A DNA stretch of 64,000 bases, taken from NCBI GenBank assembly GCA_963942565.1, contig OZ012698.1, positions 35,649,842-35,713,841 of the forward strand, read 5' to 3'. The stretch is from Maea johnstoni (taxonomy: Eukaryota; Annelida; Polychaeta; Spionida; Magelonidae). The notes beneath the pieces were generated by a model, which saw only the letters and a list, made by a program, of their open reading frames with translations, was not told where the DNA came from and did not search any database. Shown one piece after another: positions 1-11,582 of this stretch (the first letter of the stretch is position 1; each line of letters opens with the position of its first letter). The position numbers and the translations under genes were made by a program.

Positions 1-2096
1 GACCATTAGCACCCGAGTGTGCCTAACCAATTAATGCCGAAGAGCTACGTACAGAGCACAGGAGTTGCCACAGGCCAATTACCCTTCCAGTATGTGGCGT
101 TACTGAGCTATACATATACACTGTATGGGGGGTTGAGAGTGATTGTGGAGATTTGTCTCAAATGTGAGAGACAATGCGGGGTAAGTGCTAAGACACAGAG
201 AAATGTCAATCTTTAGCATTGAGGGTGTCTATAACACAAGCCCCGCTAGGGACCATTAGCACCTGAATATTCTTAACCAATTGATACCAGCAAAGAGCTA
301 CATATAGAGCATAGGAGTCGCCACAGGCCAATTACCATAGGCTCTGTGGTCAAGCCCTCCCAGCATGTGATGTCACTTAAGGTGCTGAAGTTGAAGCCAT
401 AGTGAGGACCAGAGAGCTCTACATATATACATTGTAGGAGGGTTGAGGGTCATTTGTGGAGATTTGGCTCAAATGTGATACAATATAGGCTATAAGTGCT
501 AAGACTCAAGAAATGTCAATCTTTAGCACTGTAGGGGAATTGAGGGTGTCTATAGCACATGCCCCGCTAGCAACCATTAGCACCTGAATGTTATTAACCT
601 TAATGCCAACAGAGAGCTACATATTCAGGTAGGAGTCACCGTAGGCCTTGTGCAAGCCCTTCCAGCATGTGATGTCACTTAAGGTGCTGAAGTTGAAGCC
701 ATAGTGAGGACCAGAGAGCTCTACATATATACATTGTAGGAGGGTTGAGGGTCATTTGTGGAGATTTGGCTCAAATGTGAGACAATATAGGCTATAAGTG
801 CTAAGACTCTGAGAAATGTCAATCTTTATCACTGTAGGGCGATTGAGGGCGTCTATTGCACACGCCCCGCTAGGAACCATTAGCACCTGAATGTTCTTAA
901 CCAATTAATGCCAACAGAGAGCTACATATTCAGGTAGGAGTCACCGTAGGCCTTGTGAAAGCCCTTCCAGCATGTGACGTTACTGAGCGCTGAAGTTGAA
1001 GCCATAGTGAGGACCAGAGAGCTATACATATACATGGTAGGAGGGTTGAGAGTGATTTGTGGAGATTTGGCTCAAATGTGAGACAATATAGGCTATAAAT
1101 GCTAAGACTCTGAGAAATGTCAATCTTTATCACTGTAGGGAAATTGAGGGCGTCTATAGCACACGCCCCGCTAAGAACCATTAGCATCTGAATATTCTTA
1201 ACCAATTAATGCCAGCAGAGAGCTACATATAGAGGAATAAGTCGCCACAGGCCAATTACCATAGGCCCTGCTGTCAAGCCCTTTTAGTGTGTTGCGTTAC
1301 TAGGTGCTGAAGTTGAAGCCATAGTGAGGACCAGAGAGCTATACATATACCATATACATTGTAGGGGGATTGAGGGTCATTTGCAGAGATTTGGCTCAAA
1401 TGTGAGACAATATAGGCCATAAGTGCTAAGACTCTGAGAAATGTCAATCTTTATGACTGTAGGGAAATTGAGGGCGTCTATAGCACACGCCCCGCTAGGG
1501 ACCATTAGCACCTCAGTGCTCCTAACCAATTAATGCCGAAGAGCTACGTACAGAGCACAGGAGTTGCCACAGGCCAATTACCCTTCCAGTATGTGGCGTT
1601 ACTGAGCTATACATATACACTGTATGGGGGGTTGAGAGCGATTGTGGAGATTTGTCTCAAATGTGAGAGTCAATGCAGGCTAAGTGCTAAGACACAGAGA
1701 AATGTCAATCTTTATCATTGAGGGTGTCTATAGCACAAGCCCCGCTAGGAACCATTAGCACCTGAGTGTTATTAACCAATTAATGCCGGAGAGCTACATA
1801 TAGAGCATAGGAGTCACCACAGGCCAATTACCATAGGCTCTGCATGTTGTCAAGTCCTTCAAGCATGTGACGCCACTAGGTGCTGAAGTTGAAGCCATAG
1901 TGAGGACCAGAGAGCTATACATATACATTGTAGGATGGTTGAGAGTGATTTGTGGAGATTTGGCTCAAATGTGAGACAATGCAGGCTATAAATGCTAAGA
2001 CTCTGAGAAATGTCAATCTTTAGCACTGCAGGGGAATTGAGGGTGTCGGTAGCACACACCCCGCTAGGAACCATTAGCACCCGAGTGTTTCTAACC
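1..2096. repeat. ~300-bp satellite array, 8 monomers
   Basis: Eight monomers start with ACCATTAGCACC near 1, 251, 572, 876, 1177, 1500, 1750 and 2069. Five spacings are about 301-323 bp and two are about 250 bp. The short monomers (1-250 and 1500-1749) are almost identical to each other and lack the same internal block, which implies a higher-order unit of about 1.5 kb. Each monomer has a dyad around TTGTCTCAAATGTGAGACAA or a degenerate form of it. The array is cut by the left edge and ends where a family B MITE begins. Confidence 0.9.
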
Positions 2097-2299
2097 AATT
2101 GATGCTTAAGAGTTCCCCTCTACGATACTTTTGAATATAACTCTAAATTTAAGAATGATTTTACGAAATATTTGAAGGAGATTTGTTTGTAGCACTCGGA
2201 GTAACATTTCTCCTTCAAATATTTTCCTAAAATTTGCTTTTGCCGGCAAGATTACACCTAAATTGTTGGTCACTTCAACTGCTGTGAGCATTAATGGTT
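2097..2299 (-). mobile_element. MITE family B copy
   Basis: This copy has the central palindrome of family B: AAATATTTGAAGGAGA near 2170 and TCTCCTTCAAATATTT near 2210. It ends GAGCATTAATGGTTTA, a decayed TTAA terminus that directly abuts the family A copy that follows. Its left end lies at the last satellite monomer. Confidence 0.75.
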
Positions 2300-2514
2300 T
2301 ACCATTTGAATGCTGACGCTACTTTCGTCCAATGCACGTACACAAACACAAAGATTTTTGAAATCCATCTAAACCCTGTCAAGTTGGTATTCATTTGATA
2401 GCTCTTGCTGAGTACTCTCAGATGAGTACCCATGTGCCAGGGTTTCAGTCATTTTTCATGATGTTTGTATCATTTTGTATTGGCTAAATTAGTCACAAGC
2501 AGCATAAGGGTTAA
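2299..2514 (+). mobile_element. MITE family A copy
   Basis: The copy starts with TTACCATTTGAATGCTGACG, a mutated form of the family A end, and finishes AGCATAAGGGTTAA. The internal hairpin arms AAACCCTGTC...GGTATTCATT and GATGAGTACCC...CCAGGGTTT are present. It shares its left boundary with the neighbouring family B copy. Confidence 0.85.
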
Positions 2515-2985
2515 CACTTTTCCATCAGGCCAGGTCTATTTCCTGCACGCTGAAGCAGTGATAGATTCATCTTGTAGCGTTGGTTTTACCAGAAAACTCC
2601 GCAGGTAAGAGGCTCTCCAATAACCAGGCTGAATTAGCCATAACCATCACTGAAACCTCTCACGCTAACTACCTAACATGAAAATTTCATCGCTGAAATG
2701 CCTGCTATGCTAATCTGGACACCAAGAGGGCCTGAAGAGAAACTACATCACTCTTGCTGCTGTAAGTATGGGTTATTTATACAACTACCTGATCTCAGCT
2801 GAGCTCTCCATATCACACCTTCAGCCGCTACTCACTCAGGCTGAGTACACACGGTGCAAATAAGCCCTAACCTCAACAGGGAAAACTAGCCTCCACACAT
2901 GATTATATATAAATATCAGTGTGCAACTTAACCACATGCCCTGCTGCAAGTTAAGAGTGAATACAGCAAAGCTAGTGTTTTGAAA

Positions 2986-2987
<2 letters not shown>
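2515..2987. other. unique sequence without recognised gene
   Basis: No convincing reading frame, repeat or RNA gene is visible. A GCAGGTAAGAGG donor-like sequence near 2600 has no supporting open frame. Confidence 0.5.
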
Positions 2988-3078
<91 letters not shown>

Positions 3079-3080
3079 AA

Positions 3081-3155
<75 letters not shown>

Positions 3156-3158
3156 CAC
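2988..3158. repeat. (TA)n microsatellite
   Basis: The stretch is almost pure TA with one interruption (GTATAAATT) near 3076. Long open frames of alternating Ile/Tyr on both strands here are artefacts of the dinucleotide repeat. Confidence 0.98.
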
Positions 3159-3525
3159 AATCAGACATTCCATATTTTTATGTGTTTAAAAAGTCTAAGT
3201 GGAGTGTAGGGGAAAGAGAATTCAATGTTAGAAAACACAATACATTTCCACCACAATTGACAACTGTAGTTTGCTTCAAAGATAAAGGACGTTTGTGCCA
3301 CGAAATAAATCTCACGAGAAATCAACTTGTGTCAGGAAATGGAACACAGATATTGATCAGCCATAGACTTCATTATCCAAAGTTCTAAGTTCATCAAACA
3401 AGAATTACGCAAACAAGCCAAAACATTTGCAGTTTTGCTTTTACTTGAGTAGCAGTTAAAACATTATGTTGGCTATTAAAATAAGGCATTCATATAAAAA
3501 CCTAACCCAGGAATCGTGAAGTTGC

Positions 3526-3722
3526 ACCCATTAATGCTCACAGTCGCCAAAAGCAGCCTGACATTTCTAAAGAAATCTTGCAGGCAAACGCAAAGTTAAG
3601 GAAATATTTGATGGAGAAATGTTAATCAGGACATTATCAACAACTCTCCTTCAAATATTTTGTCAAATCATTCTTAATTCTGAAGTTATGTTCAAAAGTC
3701 TCCTAGATCCAGACGACAATTG
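3526..3722 (+). mobile_element. MITE family B copy, 3' end missing
   Basis: It begins CCCATTAATGCTCACAGTCG and contains GCCAAAAGCAGCCTGACA, the central palindrome and CCAGACGACAATTG. The terminal GCATGAATGGGTTAA is absent. The copy ends about 17 bp from the donor side of the candidate exon at 3740-3817. Confidence 0.75.
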
Positions 3723-3739
3723 ACCAAATGTTGACTCAC

Positions 3740-3817
3740 CTCTCTTGCTCTGGCCACGGAATCGTCCGGCGGAGGTCTCGACGGCGTGAGAGTCTTTGTG
3801 TTGATACGATCGTACAA
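3740..3817 (-). CDS. candidate internal exon, 26 codons, unknown protein
   Basis: On the minus strand a strong acceptor (GTTGTTTTTCAG at 3818-3829) is followed by 78 bp of open frame and a consensus donor GTGAGT (3734-3739). Read in phase 0 it encodes LYDRINTKTL then TPSRPPPDDSVARARE, a proline-rich stretch followed by a charged, probably helical start. Third positions and CpG content are richer in GC than in the surrounding DNA. The length is a multiple of three, so it can follow the 64-codon exon at 11391-11582 without a shift. The other two frames are also open over so short a span, so the frame rests on phase agreement. The gene continues past the left edge. I do not recognise the protein. 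RNA evidence would settle it. Confidence 0.6.
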
Positions 3818-4056
3818 CTGAAAAACAACACAAAAGCAAAAATTACTCAATGACGTCAATATTCAAAAAGGTCAACACGCAATTCAGGAAATACATGCAA
3901 TACAACGGTAATCATCAAAAGAATCTGAAAAACAATATATTATTTCGTATATAGTAAAATACAAAGATAGTATTTTTGTGAAATAATGATATGGTTAAAA
4001 AAGACAGCCTTTTAGGCTTCAGATTTAGTAGTGAGTCTGCACCTTATTCTTACAAG

Positions 4057-4091
4057 ATGATGATGATGATGAAGGTGATGATGATGATGAA
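4057..4091. repeat. (GAT)n microsatellite
   Basis: A short GATGATGATG tract with one GGT interruption. Confidence 0.85.
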
Positions 4092-5024
4092 AAAAGTGAA
4101 CCAAAATTTAACCAAAATTACATGAACAAATTGCGTATGTGTAAGGGGTAAATCCAAGAATATGGTAAGACAGGGAAAGGGAAGGTTGTTAATCAATTCC
4201 CTTTGCACCCTTCTGTCCCCTAAGGTAGAGAACTAAGTATATAAGTCCTGGAACACAGATTATCAGTTTAGGTTAATGCTGACAATTATTTCAATGGATT
4301 ATCACTCAGTTGCACTATAAAGTCCTTATATCAATAGTAGTATAAAGATGTGGATCAATCAATAATATGTCGATGGAGCTCACATATCCAATGACAACTG
4401 TAAGCCATGCACCCTGAAAATCTGTCAATGGATTTGCTAATTGGATTTCGCTGATACCACAGATTTTGAATTCTCTGGTGGGATGTGGTGAGACAATGCC
4501 ACAGGTGGAAATCCCACTAACCTGATTAAGGCTGCATACAGACAGGTTGTTTTAATCCAAATAGATTGTCCAACTCCACTGTTAGGGGAAGGAGGGGGTG
4601 GGGATGTCAGTATATACAAGCCTCAATATCTTAGACATAAACTTAAATTTCTTTTAAGTTGATAAGCTAGTAAATGGACAAAAATATTGTTCCTCAATTT
4701 CTCAGGAAAATTAACATTTGCCCTTAACCCTTAAAACTTACAGCAGGCAAAAGCAGTCTGACAATTTTGATGTAATCTTTTTGATATTTTACTCCTTTTA
4801 TTTCCTCCTTCAAAAAACATATGTCAACATACAGTGTACAAATATTTGCCTTCTTGGCAAGTGTATAGAATAATATATATTATTACAAACATCTTTATGG
4901 TCTAGTTATATAAATATTGGATAGCAAAGAATATTGCTTTTCAGACTGTATTCCTTTACCTTTGATGTAATCTTGGAAGCAAAAGTAACATAAAGAAAGT
5001 ATCTGACTGAGATATGTTATGTAG
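4092..5024. other. unique AT-rich sequence with one degraded MITE B end
   Basis: No gene is seen. Around 4727-4830 there is TTAACCCTTAAAACTTACAG followed by AAAGCAGTCTGACAATTTTG, the start of a broken family B copy that loses similarity after about 100 bp. A 60-codon frame on the minus strand near 4437-4619 shows no coding character. Confidence 0.5.
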
Positions 5025-5113
5025 GATAACTACCAACAACTCCTTTGAATATTTTCAGAAATCAAAAGGTTATAAATCCCGACGACCATTTCTAGAGGAA
5101 CTCTCCTAATTGA
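5025..5113 (+). mobile_element. MITE family B 3' fragment
   Basis: The fragment contains CAACTCCTTTGAATATTTTC and CGACGACCATTTCTAGAGGA, the right half of family B. It runs straight into the family A copy at 5110. Confidence 0.65.
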
Positions 5114-5326
5114 CCCTTCCAATGCTGAGTTTACTTTCCTCCAAAGAACATTAAGGATGCAAAGATTTTTGAAAAACATCTGAACCCTGTCATCTTGGTA
5201 TTCATTTGATAGCTCTCGCTGAGACCTCTCAGATGAGTACCCATTTGCCAGGGTTTCAGTCATTTTCAGTTTTTTTTTATCATTTTGTATTGAACAAATT
5301 AGTTACATGCAGCATATAAGGGTTAA
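5110..5326 (+). mobile_element. MITE family A copy
   Basis: It starts TTGACCCTTCCAATGCTGAG and ends GCAGCATATAAGGGTTAA. The internal hairpin arms are intact. The first TTAA has changed to TTGA. Confidence 0.88.
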
Positions 5327-5694
5327 GCATGAACCATTAGTGTAGCATAGCCTACTCTCTGGGGTACTAGCTTGTAGAACCACTGCAGACATAAATATGT
5401 TATTTTGCCAAGCTCAGCTATAGCACTAAGCAGTAGCGTGAAAACCACAGCCATTTCTCACAGATACATATTTCAGCCACACATACATCTCCTGTCACAA
5501 CTCAAGGTTACCATGGAAACCAAAAATAGAAAATTCAGCTGTTGTTTTGTTGTCAGAGTGATTGACTTGAAATTCTTACTGTGAGGTGGATTTCAGTCCA
5601 ACCCAAATATTTCCACTACTACTTTGACTACACACAAATGGGGAAGGGGGATCGAATTGGAATGAGCTTCATTGATTCACACTTTCTTGCCATT

Positions 5695-5915
5695 TTAACC
5701 AATTCATGTCTACTTGACATGTGTCGTCTGTACCTGTCATACTTTTGAAGATAACTTTGAAATAAAGCATATATTTCCAAAATATTTGGAGGAGAGTTGC
5801 AGATAAAGTTCTGATGAACAATACTCCTTCAAATATTTCCTAAATATTGTTTTTGTAAGAGAGATATCACCTAAATTGTCAGCAGATTTTGGCTGCTACA
5901 GGCATGAATGGGTTA
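5695..5915 (-). mobile_element. MITE family B copy
   Basis: It begins TTAACCAATTCATG and ends CAGGCATGAATGGGTTAT. Both arms of the central palindrome (AAATATTTGGAGGAGAG and CTCCTTCAAATATTT) are present. It is a nearly complete copy with a mutated right TTAA. Confidence 0.85.
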
Positions 5916-7364
5916 TCTTAGTATCTTAGGAAACTCACTACTTAACAAAAATATACAGTAGCAACATTGGAATATATCTTGGCATTGAAGGGATTTTTTA
6001 ATAAAACAATAAACCGGTCAACATTGTTATGAACACTGGCTGAACATCCCTTATGACCTGGTTTGCGTTTCAGAGCAGGGGGCAACTGATATTCCCTGCT
6101 TGCAGCCAATAGACATGCTCTATTTTCTTAAGCCTGGTCTCAAATGATCTGAGTGCAGCACATAACATCAAGAGGTCTACAACTGTGACAGCAATGTTCA
6201 CCTGAACCTAACATGTGCTACAATGTTTCATAAATAGACTACATTGTAATGAACTTTGAGGTCACAACAGTTAACCTAAAATAGGCGGTTACATTGTTAT
6301 GATTATGACAAATACAATGTAACCTACAATGTAAATTACAATGTAGCTAATATCTGTGACAGTGTAGAATTCTTCTGAGTGCACAAGCAAACTTTTCTAT
6401 GCTGGCACGGACCTTGGCAAAGTGGAAATGTCATTAGTATGGTTACAAAAATTGCAGAACAATCTTAAATATTGCAAAATAATGCTAAGGTGAGCAAAAA
6501 GAGGATAATTCCAGAATAAGCTTGAATGGCTGAAGTTTTATTAAACAACCATTTGTGGAAATCTAAAATCTTGAATGACCATGGTGGCATCAAGCATACA
6601 CCATGTAATCATTCCAAAAGTGTACATTTACTAACTAGAAAGATGACTACATATATAACAATAGAGTCAGCACTTACGCCATTGTTCTCAGCATTGTTCT
6701 GGGCATTGTTCTCGAATGGTTCTTTCATTGTTATAAAAATATCCAATCCCTCAGTGACCCGTGGGCCAGAACCGGCCTTCCAGTCCGACTCAGAACAACA
6801 ACATGGCTGCTGGCACTGGGTCCTTCTAAACCCCTACTGGTACAACAACACTGGAACCAATATAGCATCCCAATACCCAACCCGCATGCAAAACAAAAAA
6901 ATGCATTTTTTACTAATTATACCCATGACAGGGCCACGGTGTGGATGGTGGGATTTCTAACAATGTATAATTGACGTCGGATTCATTACGGAAGGTTGGT
7001 GAGGTTCTATTGGTTTTTTGGAGTGGAGCGCTACTGTGTGTAATTTCACTAGGGATAGAATTCCCCATGGTGGAATTAACATTTCTTCTCCTCTTCCCTA
7101 CAGGCTCAGCCCTCACTGTGAGTCCCACATGTTCAAATAGAGATTGTCTGGGAAAGAAGTCAGGCAGGAAAAATCAATTCTAACGTCACCCTTGACAGAT
7201 CATTGTGTCTGGCATTGTCAGGTATGTCAAAGTGAAGGATTAAACAAGAATATTCAGGGAACATCCATCGGTGTTTTTATTTCTTGCAAAAAGAAAGGCA
7301 AAGTATATTCAATTTATGAATTCACAGGAACCTGTTGTGCAATCTATGTGTCTGTTTATGTGTG
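5916..7364. other. unique sequence; TACATTGTA cluster; no supported gene
   Basis: The region is mostly featureless. Between 6216 and 6346 the motif TACATTGTA / TACAATGTA recurs about six times. A 144-codon frame at 6526-6960 has no recognisable domain and a mixed composition without coding third-position bias. I treat it as chance. Confidence 0.45.
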
Positions 7365-7402
7365 TGTCTCTCTCTGTCTGTCTGCCTCTGTCTGTCTCTC
7401 AC

Positions 7403-7441
<39 letters not shown>
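7365..7441. repeat. (TCTG)n/(TC)n microsatellite
   Basis: TCTG-rich sequence grades into pure TC from about 7411. Confidence 0.95.
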
Positions 7442-7445
<4 letters not shown>

Positions 7446-7483
7446 CACAACACATACAATTATATCATGAATAAACACACATA

Positions 7484-7632
<149 letters not shown>

Positions 7633-7965
7633 CATATTTATACCATTCATATTACCATTCACAAGTAATTCCAAGAAGAGGACACCCTGTTTTCCTACTC
7701 AATAAGAATGCAGCAGATCACACTGTCAGTGGTTACAAGACTTATGAACAAGACCTGCCCTCTATTGGGCGGTAGAGAAACTAATTAACAGGACTTAAGC
7801 CATACTGCTACAAGTCCCTGTTGCAAACCTATACTAATGCAGAGTAATGTTACAACCTGCGATTAACTCATTCTAGCACATGTTTTGCTACAAAAATTCA
7901 AACTACACCAGGGCTAGTATTGTTGCAGTCTAAGTTTTTAAAAAATACGTTCATCATTTCTTTTC

Positions 7966-8101
7966 TTAACCCTTAAGTACTACTCTAGAAAATTTCGTAC
8001 GGATAAATACTTTTGACAATAACTTTAGAATTGGAAATGGCTATACAAAATATTTAAAGAAGAGTTAAATGTAGTGGCCTCTGTAAGCATTAATGGGTTA
8101 A
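7966..8101 (-). mobile_element. MITE family B copy with internal deletion
   Basis: It begins TTAACCCTTAAGTACTACTC and ends AAGCATTAATGGGTTAA. Only one arm of the central palindrome (AAATATTTAAAGAAGAG) remains; about 90 bp of the second half is missing. Confidence 0.8.
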
Positions 8102-8585
8102 TTTATCATTTTTATTTCTTTTCCTCCTGATAATTCTGGGAATTGCTCGATTCTCATGATAATAGCAATCGTAATTGCTCCTAGCCATAGACGCAGGGTG
8201 TGTGTTTATTCAGCAGCTGTTCTGTATTAAATTCCTCAATAACAAACAACACTGAGAAACATCTGTTGCATAATTACCTATCCAAAATCAATACAAAAGA
8301 AATATATACAATTTCTTCAAATTTCATCTTTATTCAGAAAAAAAACATGCAGTTTGAGAATCGGTCAAATTTTACCAATATTCAAGATATGCGTGATGGC
8401 CAAGAGGTCTAAGGTGTTGCCACTGACTGCAGGCTGTCTCTCTGTGGTTTTTTGTTGAATACTCCAGTTTCCTCCAGCACTTACAACTGGCTAGTCAGAA
8501 ATTACCATAAAATATGACAATAATCGAAATTCAACTCAACTTGAGCTGAGTTGCACAGCAGAAACCTAATATTGACTCATACATA

Positions 8586-8807
8586 AGGCCTAAAAAAATA
8601 AATTGTTTGTTTCCTGTAACGGTCCGAAAAAAAATAGGGTAGGTAGGTCGGAAAAAAACATTTTTTGCATGATTATTTTTTTGGTCAAAAATGTGTGTTT
8701 TATGCATGTTTTACGTTGATTGGGAGTTGGGAGGGCAATAAAAACTTTAGGGTAGGGATTTTTTTGAATAAAAACTACAGGAAACAAACAACTTTTTTTT
8801 AAGCCTA
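8586..8807. mobile_element. MITE family C with ~33-bp inverted ends
   Basis: The left end AGGCCTAAAAAAATAAATTG continues into TTTGTTTCCTGTA. The right end, read on the opposite strand, is AGGCTTAAAAAAAAGTTGTT continuing into TGTTTCCTGTA. The ends are imperfect inverted repeats of about 33 bp around a 155-bp AT-rich interior with long A and T runs. No coding capacity is present. The superfamily is not clear and I could not fix a target duplication. Confidence 0.75.
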
Positions 8808-8945
8808 ACAAAATTTGATCTTTCTCCAGAAAGACCAACTTCAGCGCAGTATATGTAAATTATTCAGATGTTATTACAAGGATACCAATATTTGAGCTGA
8901 GATGTGCGGCGTTGGCCCAATATTGACTTCTTGCCTCAGTCCTAT

Positions 8946-9232
8946 TTAACCTATTCTTGCTTGAGAGCTCTTCTAGGAATTGTCAAATGGATCTATGGTA
9001 CTTTTAGCAACAAATATAGAATTGAGGATGATTTTGCAAGATAACTGAAAGAGAGATGTTAAGGGTTATGAATAACTGCAATTTTAAATTGATTTCAAAC
9101 TGCAATTTTCACAACAAAGGTTAGTGTTGCTAAAAATATATGCATGTGTGGCATTGGAAAGGTAAATATTTCTCCTTCAAATAATCTTCATATTTCAGGC
9201 CGCTTCTGGGCATACGTGCTGTAATGGGTTAA
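8946..9232 (-). mobile_element. MITE family B copy with internal insertion
   Basis: It begins TTAACCTATTCTTGCTTGAG and ends GTGCTGTAATGGGTTAA. Extra sequence between about 9065 and 9160 separates the two palindrome arms. Its right TTAA (9229-9232) also starts the next element. Confidence 0.7.
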
Positions 9233-9421
9233 CCCATTTAAAGAGTTCCGTTCCTTGAGATATGTGAATCTGTAGCTACGAAATGACGTCTGCATAAAGT
9301 AATATTTATAACAGATTTGTTGGAAAATGAAAAGTGAAAATTTCTAGTGGCAGAAAATTTTCCAATTTTTTTTTTCATAAGGGCAAAATAATCAGTGGTT
9401 ACAGGCATTAGAGGGTTCAGA
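9229..9421 (-). mobile_element. decayed MITE, probably family B
   Basis: It starts TTAACCCATTTAAAGAGTTC and ends GTTACAGGCATTAGAGGGTT. The termini and TTAA fit family B, but the central palindrome is not recognisable. Confidence 0.5.
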
Positions 9422-10015
9422 TTTAACCATTTCCCTGCCCAGAATACCTGTTTGGAAAAATGCCATTCCACGTCTTGATGACACAAGAGATGAAGATTAC
9501 TTTTGGCAGGCATTAAACTGTAATACTTGATTCAGCACTTCACAATATACGTCAGTCATTCCAAGTCTCCATTTGACGGCAATGAGTTTTGGCAGTGAAG
9601 CCAAATTCAATTCATAACGACACACTCTAAGCTGTCAGAGAAATGCCAACTCCTAATTCCTAGTTACGCAGCAAGTCAAGAGATGGCCTATTAATTGACC
9701 AATTACCTGTACAGACAGGTCTGGAATTTTCCCCCAATGAAAAATGCATAATATTTCATAATTTCACAGAAAATTAGGACAAATTTCATATATCATTTAT
9801 AAGACAGGCACAGATTGAAATATAGTACATATTTATTAGTAATTTTGCAATTTTATGAATAATTATCCAATATATAAATATTGCAGATCCTGAATAACTC
9901 AAAATGTCCCAGGCTTGATAGACATGTGTTAAAACATCATTTTCCCATACTATATAGGTTATATGCCAACATAGATACAATTTCCAAGCAAATAAACATG
10001 TAATTTTTATAAACT
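9422..10015. other. unique AT-rich sequence
   Basis: I see no gene, RNA or clear repeat. A CCAATTACCTGTACAGACAGG stretch near 9701 is a short dyad only. Confidence 0.4.
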
Positions 10016-10302
10016 TTACTTCCGAGATTAACAATACAGGTGGCAGCAACTTTGAACAGGTCTCGCATGATTAATATCTTGAGATTAATAGACTTAATGC
10101 ATCCACTCTAAACAGGTCTCATATGATTAATACCTTGAGAGATTAATAGACTTAATGGCCCATTAAACCCTCTACTTCCTAGATAAACAATACAGGTGGT
10201 TGCAACTCTGAACAGGTCTTGTATGATTAATAAATAGACTTAATGCATCCACTCCGAACAAGTCTTGTATGATTAATACCTTGAGATTAATAGACTTAAT
10301 GG
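10016..10302. repeat. tandem repeat, ~60/130-bp period
   Basis: The phrase AACAGGTCTNGTATGATTAA followed by TACCTTGAGATTAATAGACTTAATG recurs four times, with variants CATCCACTC and GGCCCATT between copies. Confidence 0.8.
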
Positions 10303-10580
10303 CAGAGTTGTGATGAAATGCTAGTAGCTGTCAATTATCTCTTTGCTGATAATGAGATATCTGTTTTCTAATGACTGTTCTGTCTTCAGGTCACAGAGAA
10401 ACACTCAGGGAGAGAGGAAGCTAAAAGGCTGATAAATCTTCATCTATTCAAGTCTATATACCTAAAAGCATTGTATCGTACTACTTAGTTACTCTGGGGC
10501 CCTAGGGCTACTGGTAAACATGCCAGAGGGCCCCAGGAAAGATCCTTACCATTGGACTGAGTTACCCTCTTTAGATAAAG

Positions 10581-10593
10581 ATTATTATTATAA

Positions 10594-10624
<31 letters not shown>

Positions 10625-10647
10625 TATCATTATTATTATTATTATTC
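10581..10647. repeat. (TTA)n microsatellite
   Basis: An imperfect TTA/TCA run. Confidence 0.95.
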
Positions 10648-11099
10648 TAAGGACTGGATGTGCTGCAGAGTGTTTATTATCACTTTTTCCAGCAAAACTA
10701 CTCTCCTAGAGAGTCAGTGGAATTAAAAGAACATGATGTATCAACAAGGACGTAGTCTTCAGCAGCAGGGTGTCTGGGCATCAGTTCAACACCAAAACCC
10801 TTAAAATTCACCCCTAATGGCATCCAATTTTTTTGTGAGGAACTTCTTAAAATTTCAATCTCAAGCATATAATTGAATTTTTCATCTCCATATAATTCCC
10901 ATGACATTGTTTAAGAATATTAAGCTTATTTTGATAAATTCATACACATTTATGGTTGAGTATATTGTGGTCCCCCTTAACAATACAATTATCAATTTTG
11001 GGCACCCAGTCTCTAAATCCTGGCTAAGACCCTGATCAAGGAAATATCAATACTGTATTGTGTTGAAAAAACCGTAAAGTCAGTAGAGGTGCCAATCCC

Positions 11100-11440
11100 T
11101 AATGAAAGGTATGTGAAATGTTTTGTTTACCTTTGTGGAGTTTACGTATGATATTCAGAGCAGCACTGGCCCTACAGGGCAAGGCAAATTTAAAAAAAAA
11201 ACTACAAGTAGATTTGCCAATCCATATTGCATAGTGAAATGTTTTGTTTACCTTTGTTGAGTTTACGTGTGATAAAATCGGCAATTCAAAAGTTCAGAAA
11301 ATAATGACATAACTAGCCCTACAGGGCAAGGCAAATTAAGAATATACTACTAGTGAATTTGCCAATGGTAATGTTAAACATGTTGTTTACCTTTGTTGAG
11401 TTTACGTGTGATATCCAGAGCAGCGCGCAGAGTCTGAAGA
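11100..11440. repeat. ~130-bp tandem repeat containing an exon end and its donor
   Basis: Three copies of TGTTTACCTTTGTNGAGTTTAC followed by GTRTGAT occur near 11121, 11246 and 11384. CCCTACAGGGCAAGGCAAATT and TTTGCCAATNNNNAT occur between them. On the minus strand each copy holds the last ~40 bases of the exon at 11391-11582 with its GTAAAC donor. The two copies at lower coordinates lie downstream of the real donor and could act as decoy donors. Confidence 0.8.
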
Positions 11441-11582
11441 TGGACTGCTCGTGCCGGAGCGCCCTCTGCATTCGCTGCTCCTGCCACGTCGCCATACTGT
11501 TGAAATATTCACTATTCGACGCCGTGTTGGCAGGTCCCGATATTTCAAAATCCAATAAATCTGCTTGTTTGTTTTCCAACAT
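11391..11582 (-). CDS. candidate first coding exon, 64 codons, unknown protein
   Basis: The minus-strand frame opens at ATG (11582), the first Met after an in-frame stop. It runs 64 codons to a donor GTAAAC (11385-11390). It reads MLENKQADLLDFEISGPANT, then ASNSEYFNSMATWQEQRMQR, ending WISHVNSTK. The first half is acidic and soluble in character. L-L-D-F-E at residues 9-13 fits the clathrin-box pattern LΦxΦ[D/E], which may be chance. The GC-rich third positions after residue 28 stand out from the surroundings. It ends in phase 0, matching the exon at 3740-3817. No membrane segment or known domain is evident. An alternative is that only 11391-11496 is an internal exon after the acceptor TATTTCAACAG, read as ...LDITRKLNK. 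Confidence in an exon is moderate; in the exact start it is low. Confidence 0.5.

Noticed and set aside
2836-3189. Long open frames of alternating Ile and Tyr
   Set aside because: Products of (TA)n; the same applies to 7335-7775, 26712-26831, 39529-39829 and 48688-49188.
6526-6960. 144-codon open frame
   Set aside because: No domain, no coding bias, no splice or start context; length is within chance for this much DNA.
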